Shown: one piece after another, positions 15,074 to 21,299 of the stretch | Layout of the letters: every line of letters begins with the position of its first letter | Position numbering within the stretch: position 1 is the first letter of the stretch | DNA from: a virus | Length of the DNA: 24,486 nt | Direction: 5' to 3' (one strand) | IMG/VR virus record: IMGVR_UViG_3300042091_000324 | Span: 1-24,486 of that record | Program-made: the position numbers and the translations under genes | Notes under the pieces: generated by a model | What the model saw: the letters and a program-made list of their open reading frames with translations, nothing else | What the model was told of the DNA's origin: nothing | Database searches by the model: none

Positions 15074-17251
15074 ATGAAGACCTTGCGCCGCCTGTCCATC
15101 GCCGCGCTTCTAGCGCTTGGCCTCTCCCCTGCATTCGCCCAGGCGCCGCCCGTCGTTCCGGCCCTTCCCGACACGCCGCGCCTGACGAGCTACACGATCG
15201 CTGGCACGACCTGCACATGCGCGGTCAACTTCGCGCTCTACGGCAACGCCAACCTCGCCGATTATCAGGATTGGGTCGAAGTCTTCCTGAACGGCGTCCA
15301 GGTCGCCTACAACGACCCGACTTATGGCTGGACGATTACCTCGCCGACCGGCGCGCTGGCCTCAATCGCGCGCCCCGTCACTGACGCGGTTCTGACCTTC
15401 ACTGGCGTCCAGACCGGCACAGTCCAGATCGTTGGCGCGTCGCGGCCGGCGCGCCTGTCGCAATGGTCGGAAAACCAGGGCGTCTCGGCGCGAAACCTCA
15501 ACGTCGCCTTTACCGGCATCGTTGCGCAGCTTCGCGAGGTCTGGGACAAGATCAACGACGTCTCTGGCCGCGACCTCAAGTCGCAGCCCGGCAACACCGT
15601 CGGCCTACTGCCGCTGCCGGCCGCTTGCTCAAACGCTTTCCTCGGCTTCGATTCGACTGGCCTCAATCCGCTTTGCCGAGTCGGCGCCGCCGGCTCTGGA
15701 AATGTCGTCGGGCCGGCGACGTCGACCGTAAACCATCTGGCGGCCTTCGGAAACACTACGGGATCGGCGCTGCTCGACATCGCACTCGGAACGCATCTGT
15801 CGATTGGCAGTTCGATGCTCTCGACCGACGCTCTCGGTACAGGCATCCTTGCAACACGTGGCGACATTCCAACCGCTCTCCCGCCGAACGGCCCGGCCAG
15901 TGGCGATCTCTCTGGGGCGTATCCCGGCCCGACCGTCGCCAACGTCCAGGGCCTCGCGTACAAGCCAAGCGCGGCTTACACGAGTGGCCAAGTCCCAACA
16001 TGGAACGCGACGAACAGAGACTTCGAGCCCGGGACCGGCGGCGGTTTGCCAGGTGTTGTTGTTCTCAGTGGAGCAGCGGGGAACGGAACAACTGACGACA
16101 CGACAGCTATTGCAAATTGCATTTCCGCGGCTGGACACGGAATTTGTTACATTCCACCCGCAAGCACGTGTTATCTAGTTAGCGCAGAACTAGATCTTCT
16201 TCAAGACTACGCAACGCTTACAGGCGCCGGAAGTGCATCATGGCTCTGTTATGCAAACACGTATAGTGGAAACATCATAAAAATAGGCAACGCCACAACA
16301 AATCCCGGTCGGGTGAGTGTGTCTCGCATCAAAATCGCCCCGAAGTCAGGTAACGGCACGTCGGCTACTGGCATTTATGTTGCTAACGGAAATGCCGTAT
16401 TTTCTGACCATATCGAAATTGTAAGCACTGGGAACGCTATCGACATAGAGAATGACGCCGCAACGTTAACAACGTATGGTGTTGTGATTCGTGACGCCTA
16501 TCTTAATACCTGTATCACAAGCTGTGTTACCGTTGGCAAGAATGGCACAAATAATCCGGCAAACATTTATCTTGAGGACGGCAATTATACGGGAGGGTCA
16601 GCCGCTAATATTATATTGTTGTACAATGTAAGCGGAATGACAATTAAAGAAGTTAGTACCCTAGGCGGTAACTCTGGTTTTCTTACGTACCCCGGCACGT
16701 CTCAGATAGTTTACTATGTGAGCGTGTTTGGTAGCTATTTTGATACGACGTATTCAAATGCCGCTCTGATTACGTCAGCCGGCGGCAATGTGCATGATAT
16801 TAGTTTCGTTGATCCGTGGTTTGCATCAGCGGGGTTAGGTTCTGGAACATGCTCCGGGTTATCGAACGGTTTGTACATAACCGGGGCAAATGTCTCTGGA
16901 ATTAGCGTTACCGGGGGAAATATTATTAATAACTGTAGCGCGGGTGTTCTTATAGACGGAGCTAGTTATATCAATTTTGAAAATGCACATATAGGCGCAA
17001 ATAATGTTAGCAATGGTGCCGGAACAAATGGATTTACTGTTACGGCCAACGCGGCAAACACGCATATTAAAGTTATAGGTGGAACGTCTGGCGGCGACCC
17101 TGCATTTGTAAGTAATTTGCAGAAGTATGGATATTCATTCGGTAGTGGATCGGACTACATCAACTTTATTGGCACTGATGGTACTGGAAACGTGACCGGC
17201 TCTAGTTCTATTGGAACAATAGCGCATTTGAACAACGTGAACAATTTCTAA
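15074..17251 (+). CDS. Tail fibre/spike: T7 gp17-like N-terminus, beta-helix body, signal peptide
   Basis: The frame can begin at TTG 15032, but the ATG at 15074 yields a signal peptide (MKTLRRLSIAALLALGLSPA, cleavage expected after AFA near residue 22). The product is 725 aa. Residues 35-170 resemble the T7 tail fibre N-terminal domain that docks on the tail: a YTIAG strand, NLADYQDWVEVFLNGVQVAY, a TYGWTITSP segment, then QWSENQGVSARNLN and a helix (IVAQLREVWDKINDVSGR). From residue 327 a pectin-lyase-like beta-helix begins with GNGTTDDTTAIANC and continues in Asn/Gly/Ile/Val-rich repeats. From about 16050 the DNA is much more AT-rich, suggesting exchange of the receptor-binding part. The Shine-Dalgarno sequence is weak. 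A signal peptide on a tail fibre is unusual. Confidence 0.75.
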   Translation: MKTLRRLSIAALLALGLSPAFAQAPPVVPALPDTPRLTSYTIAGTTCTCAVNFALYGNANLADYQDWVEVFLNGVQVAYNDPTYGWTITSPTGALASIARPVTDAVLTFTGVQTGTVQIVGASRPARLSQWSENQGVSARNLNVAFTGIVAQLREVWDKINDVSGRDLKSQPGNTVGLLPLPAACSNAFLGFDSTGLNPLCRVGAAGSGNVVGPATSTVNHLAAFGNTTGSALLDIALGTHLSIGSSMLSTDALGTGILATRGDIPTALPPNGPASGDLSGAYPGPTVANVQGLAYKPSAAYTSGQVPTWNATNRDFEPGTGGGLPGVVVLSGAAGNGTTDDTTAIANCISAAGHGICYIPPASTCYLVSAELDLLQDYATLTGAGSASWLCYANTYSGNIIKIGNATTNPGRVSVSRIKIAPKSGNGTSATGIYVANGNAVFSDHIEIVSTGNAIDIENDAATLTTYGVVIRDAYLNTCITSCVTVGKNGTNNPANIYLEDGNYTGGSAANIILLYNVSGMTIKEVSTLGGNSGFLTYPGTSQIVYYVSVFGSYFDTTYSNAALITSAGGNVHDISFVDPWFASAGLGSGTCSGLSNGLYITGANVSGISVTGGNIINNCSAGVLIDGASYINFENAHIGANNVSNGAGTNGFTVTANAANTHIKVIGGTSGGDPAFVSNLQKYGYSFGSGSDYINFIGTDGTGNVTGSSSIGTIAHLNNVNNF

Positions 17252-17274
17252 CGGCTAATAAGGATGGGCGGATA

Positions 17275-17300
17275 ATGACCGGATTTGCAGGCGTTGACCG
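17275..17300 (+). repeat. Copy 1 of a duplicated gene start
   Basis: These 26 bases, starting at the ATG of the CHAP-like gene, match 17864-17889 with three mismatches, and both are preceded by an AAGGAT-containing ribosome-binding region. The encoded residues are MTGFAGVDRS here and MTGFAGFDRS in the second copy. Confidence 0.75.
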
Positions 17301-17772
17301 CAGTGGTTCACTAATAGCCATCGCCGCTTTGGCGTCGCTCTGCCTCAGCCATCACGCCGAGGCGGCTGGGCGGTCCGCGCCGTCGATTTATTCAGCCGAA
17401 TGGAGCGGTGGCGTTCTGGGGCGGAATTGGGGCGGCGATGTCGTGGCCGAGGCGGCGCGCTATGTCGGCTCTGGCAAGTTCACAAGCCTCCCTGGGGCTT
17501 GGTGCGCGGACGCGGTCAGCGCTTGGCTGCGCGCAACCGGCAAGCCGCCTCTGGCGAATCGCATGGCGGCGGCCGCGCTGAGCTACGGCCCGCGCAGCAA
17601 CGGCTCGCCTGGCGATCTCGCCGTGTTCGTCGGCCGTCGCGGCTATGCCTACCATGTCGGCGTGGTCGTCGCGGACCTCGGGAGCGAGGTCGAGATCGTG
17701 TCGGGGAACTGGGATCACCGCGTCGCCCGCGCTGTCGTATCTCGCCGCGGGCTGATCTTCGTGAGGACGTGA
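17275..17772 (+). CDS. CHAP/TIGR02594-like peptidoglycan hydrolase with signal peptide
   Basis: This 165-aa protein is a probable endolysin. After an N-terminal MTGFAGVDRS it has a hydrophobic signal segment (SLIAIAALASLCL) with cleavage likely after AEA near residue 31. The catalytic domain has WCADAVSAWLRATGK with Cys77, YHVGVVV with His127, and SGNWD with Asn145, the usual Cys-His-Asn/polar triad of CHAP/NlpC-like amidases or peptidases. A Sec-exported endolysin (or signal-anchor-release type) would reach the periplasm without a holin pore. Its first ten residues are nearly identical to those of the DUF1906 gene 589 bp downstream. The ribosome-binding site is AAGGA at 17259-17263. The stop overlaps the next small ORF as TGATG. 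Confidence 0.7.
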   Translation: MTGFAGVDRSGSLIAIAALASLCLSHHAEAAGRSAPSIYSAEWSGGVLGRNWGGDVVAEAARYVGSGKFTSLPGAWCADAVSAWLRATGKPPLANRMAAAALSYGPRSNGSPGDLAVFVGRRGYAYHVGVVVADLGSEVEIVSGNWDHRVARAVVSRRGLIFVRT

Positions 17773-17864
17773 TGGTCGTCGAGGCAGGCGTCTCGATGCA
17801 GGGTCTGCTGGCGTTGCTGCTGTTCGCATGGCTGTTCGTCTATGTCGGCGGAAGGATTGGATGA
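17772..17864 (+). CDS. 30-aa single-span membrane protein in the lysis cassette
   Basis: An ATG at 17772 overlaps the stop of the CHAP-like gene (TGATG), and its own stop at 17862-17864 overlaps the ATG of the DUF1906 gene in the same way. The 30-residue product has a short polar start (MVVEAGVS), one strongly hydrophobic segment at residues 11-25 (GLLALLLFAWLFVYV) and a small basic end (GGRIG). Coupling at both ends and its place between two cell-wall enzymes make real translation likely. It could be a small holin-like, pinholin-like or regulatory membrane peptide. The function is inferred from location and hydrophobicity only. Confidence 0.55.
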   Translation: MVVEAGVSMQGLLALLLFAWLFVYVGGRIG

Positions 17865-17889
17865 TGACCGGATTTGCGGGCTTTGATCG
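17864..17889 (+). repeat. Copy 2 of a duplicated gene start
   Basis: This is the partner of 17275-17300. In this gene the encoded GFDRS phrase belongs to the first strand of the DUF1906 fold, so this copy is probably the original and the copy in front of the CHAP-like enzyme the derived one. Confidence 0.75.
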
Positions 17890-18535
17890 GTCCGAGTACC
17901 CCGGCGACGCCGTGATGAAATGGCTGCTCGCCGACACGAATCTGCGTTGGGCGGGGTTCTATCTCGCGCCGGCGCCGAGCCATCAGGACCCGTCGTGGAT
18001 GAAGGCGGCGGAAGGCGACGGACTCGCCGGCTGGGGCCTCGCGCCGATCTATGTCGGGCAGGAGACGATCGGCCCCGGCTCGCATCTCGTCACGGCGGCG
18101 CAGGGAGCAATCGACGGCGCGGCGGCGTGCGCGCTGATGACGCAGGTCGGCTTCGGCGCCGGTTCATTCGTTTATCTCGATTTGGAGAACGGGCCGCCGT
18201 TCAGCGCAGCGCAGCAGGGCTACGTCGGTGCGTGGGTCGACGCGGTCGTCGCCGGAGGCTTCGGGCCAGGCGTCTACGCCTCCTTCATGTTTGCCGCGCA
18301 GGTGAAGGCGCTGCGACCGAACGCGCGCATTTGGGCGTTTCACGTCCGCACAACTTCGCCTCATTCCGTCACGGGCTCGACCTTCGCCAATCCTGACCCG
18401 ACGACCAGCGGCTTCAACAAGGCGTCAATCTGGCAGCACGACGACGAGGCGCGCATCTACTGCCCTGCCACGCCGAACAACCTTCTTGCCTGCGATCTCG
18501 ACAGCGCCGACTCGGAAGACCCGAGCGCGGCATAA
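17864..18535 (+). CDS. DUF1906 (Rv2525c-like) glycoside-hydrolase-like protein
   Basis: The ATG at 17864 (with an adjacent ATG at 17861) follows GGAAGG and gives 223 aa. The protein shows the DUF1906 pattern: a first strand GFAGFDRSEYPGD with Asp8, a WAGFYLAP strand, an AGWGLAPIYVGQET strand, a helix with QGAIDGAAACALMTQVG, and the acidic strand SFVYLDLENG with Asp106 and Glu108. A later strand is FGPGVYASFM. DUF1906 proteins are TIM-barrel relatives of GH25 lysozymes, so cell-wall glycan cleavage is likely but not proven for the family. There is no signal peptide. The position in the lysis cassette suggests a second wall-degrading enzyme. Confidence 0.75.
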   Translation: MTGFAGFDRSEYPGDAVMKWLLADTNLRWAGFYLAPAPSHQDPSWMKAAEGDGLAGWGLAPIYVGQETIGPGSHLVTAAQGAIDGAAACALMTQVGFGAGSFVYLDLENGPPFSAAQQGYVGAWVDAVVAGGFGPGVYASFMFAAQVKALRPNARIWAFHVRTTSPHSVTGSTFANPDPTTSGFNKASIWQHDDEARIYCPATPNNLLACDLDSADSEDPSAA

Positions 18536-18545
18536 GGAGCACCAC

Positions 18546-19454
18546 ATGAACTTCGATCCAAAGATCGGCGTGATTTTCAGCGCGATCGCCACCCTCATCT
18601 CCGTCGTGGCGGTCATCAGCCCCACGGCGTTCCCGTCCTACGTTCCGGTCGCGGTAGCGGCGGCGATCATCAGCACCTGCGCCTTCCTGAACATCATCCT
18701 CAACGCGGTCAACGGTGTGCTGCATCTCTATTCGTCGAGCGCGCCAGGCCCCATGGCGCCGAAGGACTCCGCCCTCATCACTGCGGTGACGAAGTTGCAA
18801 GCGGATGACACAGCCATCGATACGGCCACGAAGACCGCGGCCACAACGATCATCGCCGCCGCGGCGAAAACCGCCAGCGCCCTTCTCGTCGGCGCGACGG
18901 TCGTCGGCGCTCTCGCCTTCGGCGCGCCTTCCATCGTCCGAGCCGCCGAAGCTGCGAGGCCAGTTGCAACAGGCCCCATCATTGACCCGCTCGGCCTCAA
19001 CAAGAAGCTGTCAGGTACGTCAATGGCGGACGGGACCGCGCCAGACCTGTTCACGGCGATCACCGACTATTTCCAGCAAGGGCTCGACGAGGCCGAGACG
19101 CTATCGCTCGCCGTCCCGTCGATCCAAGACGGCAACGGCCACGACTGCGCGGTCGCCGGCCAGACGCTCATGTCCGTGCGCAAGGTGCATCCGAAGCTGA
19201 TCTCCGGCCACGCCGCGGAAGACGTCGAGGGCCTGCGGATCACGATCGCCGCGTTCCACCAAATCTGCGACAACGCGGCCTGTCAGAAATTCTTCTCGGA
19301 AGCGTCCAACGCCATCGCGACGCTCGGCGTTAATATCACGGTCCCGATCTTCCCTGCCTTCTGCGCCAAGCTTCCCGCCGTCACGCTCGTTCCGCCGACG
19401 GCGCCCGTGACGGCTCCGGCCGCGTCGCCCACTCCCGCCCCAACGGCACAGTGA
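18546..19454 (+). CDS. Holin-like membrane protein with long exported C-terminal domain
   Basis: The ATG at 18546 follows AAGGAG and gives 302 aa. Two membrane segments lie at residues 7-25 and 33-57, followed by LHLYSSSAPGPMAPKD, an ending I associate with small two-span holin-like proteins of rhizobial prophages. Here the chain continues: a third Ala-rich hydrophobic segment (residues 94-122), a domain of about 150 residues with four Cys (in HDCAVAG, ICDNAACQ and AFCAK), and a Pro/Ala/Thr-rich tail. This suggests fusion of a holin unit to a membrane-anchored exported domain. Whether it forms holes is not shown. It overlaps the lipase gene as TGATG. Confidence 0.6.
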   Translation: MNFDPKIGVIFSAIATLISVVAVISPTAFPSYVPVAVAAAIISTCAFLNIILNAVNGVLHLYSSSAPGPMAPKDSALITAVTKLQADDTAIDTATKTAATTIIAAAAKTASALLVGATVVGALAFGAPSIVRAAEAARPVATGPIIDPLGLNKKLSGTSMADGTAPDLFTAITDYFQQGLDEAETLSLAVPSIQDGNGHDCAVAGQTLMSVRKVHPKLISGHAAEDVEGLRITIAAFHQICDNAACQKFFSEASNAIATLGVNITVPIFPAFCAKLPAVTLVPPTAPVTAPAASPTPAPTAQ

Positions 19455-20134
19455 TGCTCACCCATCAGCAAATCTGCGCGCTCGTCGGCCAATCCTACAA
19501 CGTCCCCGCGACGTGGCAGTGCGGCAACGACGTGCGGGCTGTTGGGACAAAGATCGGCGATGAGTTTGTGGTCGCCGTCCCCGGCACGGTCAACCTCGCG
19601 CAATGGATGATCGACTTCTCGGCGTGGCCGAAGCCCTTCCCCTACATCGGGACGTATCACGAAGGCTTCGGGCTGTGGGGGTTGAAGCTATGCGAGGCCG
19701 TGTTGAAGGACCTTCCCGCAAACGGCCGCGTCATCTTCGCCGGCCACTCGCTCGGCGCGCAACTCGCGCAGGTGATGGCCGCAGTCTTCGCCGCGCTCAA
19801 GCACAAGAGCGCCCCGATGCGCGTCGTCACCTTCGGTTGCCCGCGCGGCGCGTTCATGGGGAACTTGACGGCGCCCGGACTCATCAAGACGGCGCTCGAG
19901 GCCGTTTCCTACCACAACTGCGGTGATCCAATCTGCGAGGTCCCGCCGCTCCCGATGTGGAAGCACAACGTCAGCCTGACGGAGATCGGCTCGCCCATCC
20001 ACGCGCAGGCGCCTTCAATGGCCGACCACGCAATTGCTTTGTACTTGTCGAACCTCAAAACGTTGGAACCTCAAGCGGCTGGCGACGCCGCGAGACGTCC
20101 TGGTGGCCTGTGCGGCGTTGACGATAATTGGTGA
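19454..20134 (+). CDS. Class 3 lipase-like alpha/beta hydrolase
   Basis: This 226-aa protein matches the Lipase_3 pattern: a VVAVPGT strand where family members have AFRGT, an HEGFGLW segment, the nucleophile elbow GHSLGA with Ser99, the strand VVTFGCPRGAF, then GDPICEVPPLP with Asp158 and MADHAIALYL with His192. Ser99, Asp158 and His192 are the likely triad. There is no signal peptide. It is encoded within the lysis cassette and overlaps the holin-like gene. By analogy with the LysB esterases of mycobacteriophages it could attack an outer envelope lipid, but a Gram-negative host would offer phospholipids or lipoproteins instead. The substrate is not predictable from sequence. Confidence 0.75.
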   Translation: MLTHQQICALVGQSYNVPATWQCGNDVRAVGTKIGDEFVVAVPGTVNLAQWMIDFSAWPKPFPYIGTYHEGFGLWGLKLCEAVLKDLPANGRVIFAGHSLGAQLAQVMAAVFAALKHKSAPMRVVTFGCPRGAFMGNLTAPGLIKTALEAVSYHNCGDPICEVPPLPMWKHNVSLTEIGSPIHAQAPSMADHAIALYLSNLKTLEPQAAGDAARRPGGLCGVDDNW

Positions 20135-20220
20135 ACCGAAGCAGAATCCAGGTGTGAGTACAATCCGAAGCTGACGGTGGAATCGGAACTGGCCTGACCC
20201 AAGGGCCGAAGGGGGCTAAA

Positions 20221-20865
20221 TTGGTTGACAGGAGACCCAGGTACGTGAGGGGAAACATTCCGCCGCCTGCCGATCAAGTCCACATCGACCTTGGCGCTCT
20301 TGACGAGCGTGTTCGGGGGACCGAGCGAGCTATCGACGATGTGAATGGGCGCCTCGACAATCTCGGAACGCAGATCAACAACATGTCGTCGTCTTTCGCG
20401 CAGCAGATGACGCGGATTAGCGAAAAGATCGACGCCAAGATGCAGGTGAAGCCGACCAATTGGCTCGCCTTTGTAACGGCGGCAGCGGCGATTGTCGCTC
20501 TTGGGATCACAATCGGCAGCCTTGTCATGGTTCCCGCGTTCAGTAGCATCCGCGAGAACGCGGCGGATATCAAAGAGCGGGTGACAACAAAGGAATTTGA
20601 CGAATTTGGGCGCAATATGCACTCGCGAGACGACAAGCTGTCACAGTTGATTGAGGGTCTGACGCGCGACAAGATCGGCATCCGCGAGCACGACGAGTTC
20701 AAGGACAATATCGAAGGCCGGATCGGGGCCTTTGAAAAGACGCAGGACAATCGATTCCTCGATTTCGACAAGTCTATTGCCGAACGGCTGAGTGCGATCA
20801 TATCCCGTCTCGACGCGATGAGCACCCGGATCAGCGAAGGCCAGGAGCGGCCGAAGGCGAACTAG
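20221..20865 (+). CDS. Membrane-anchored coiled-coil protein, last gene of lysis cassette
   Basis: The start is unusual. TTG 20221 lies five bases after GAAGGGGG (20208-20215); an alternative GTG at 20245 has AGGAG ten bases upstream. The TTG form gives 214 aa. Residues 20-75 form heptad-like helices (LDERVRGTERAIDDVNGRL), residues 81-107 are a single membrane span (WLAFVTAAAAIVALGITIGS onward), and residues 108-205 are again charged helices likely to form coiled coils. The shape is that of an inner-membrane protein bridging the periplasm, as spanins do, but no spanin family motif or lipoprotein partner is seen. It could also be a holin-type regulator. Confidence 0.6.
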   Translation: MVDRRPRYVRGNIPPPADQVHIDLGALDERVRGTERAIDDVNGRLDNLGTQINNMSSSFAQQMTRISEKIDAKMQVKPTNWLAFVTAAAAIVALGITIGSLVMVPAFSSIRENAADIKERVTTKEFDEFGRNMHSRDDKLSQLIEGLTRDKIGIREHDEFKDNIEGRIGAFEKTQDNRFLDFDKSIAERLSAIISRLDAMSTRISEGQERPKAN

Positions 20866-20899
20866 CCTCCCCCTTCTCTGCCATGAGCGGCGATTAGGC

Positions 20900-21256
20900 T
20901 CAGAGGTCGAGTTCCGTTTCGAGTTCTTTGAGCGTGGCGACTGCCCCCATGCGTTCGGCAACCTTGGGGTAATGCTCGATCATGTGCTTGAGTTCGGCGA
21001 TGTGGTCGGGAACGGGAAACTCCCCGATCTGGTGCAGAAAGACAAATTCTTCGCCCCACATGCCGCTACGCGTCGCGCAGTCGAGGCCCCAGTCGTTGCA
21101 TTCGGGGTGGAAGTAGGAGCAATAGAAATCACCGTCGTAAACGCCGGAGCCTCGAATGGCCGGCTCGCCGACCTCAATCCGCTTGAAACAGTGGTCGCAG
21201 GTATGAGGCTTCCTGGTCGCCTTCACGGTTGAAGAGCGGTTGAATTCGCTGCTCAT
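20900..21256 (-). CDS. Small zinc-finger-like phage protein
   Basis: The ATG at 21256 has a strong GGAGG four bases upstream and gives 118 aa; an upstream in-frame start would lack this site. The N-terminal half has Cys20-X2-Cys23 in KPHTCDHCFKRIEVGE, then a turn with YDGDFYCSYFHPEC containing His50 and Cys53, a CXXC...HXXC zinc site as found in several small phage proteins. The C-terminal half is a charged helix (AELKHMIEHYPKVAERMGAV). It could bind nucleic acid or a host protein. It is the last gene of the - strand operon and converges on the lysis genes. Confidence 0.65.
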   Translation of the reverse strand: MSSEFNRSSTVKATRKPHTCDHCFKRIEVGEPAIRGSGVYDGDFYCSYFHPECNDWGLDCATRSGMWGEEFVFLHQIGEFPVPDHIAELKHMIEHYPKVAERMGAVATLKELETELDL

Positions 21257-21274
21257 AGCACCTCCCCCTTCCCT

Positions 21275-21291
21275 GCCGCGTTGAGGGCGGC
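21275..21291 (-). other. Hairpin just after the lectin-fold gene
   Basis: GCCGC (21275-21279) pairs with GCGGC (21287-21291) around a seven-base loop, nine bases after the stop of the lectin-fold gene on the - strand. No T-tract follows, so it is not a clear terminator. In diversity-generating retroelements a hairpin after the variable repeat assists retrohoming; that role here is only a possibility. Confidence 0.35.
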
Positions 21292-21299
21292 GAGACGGG

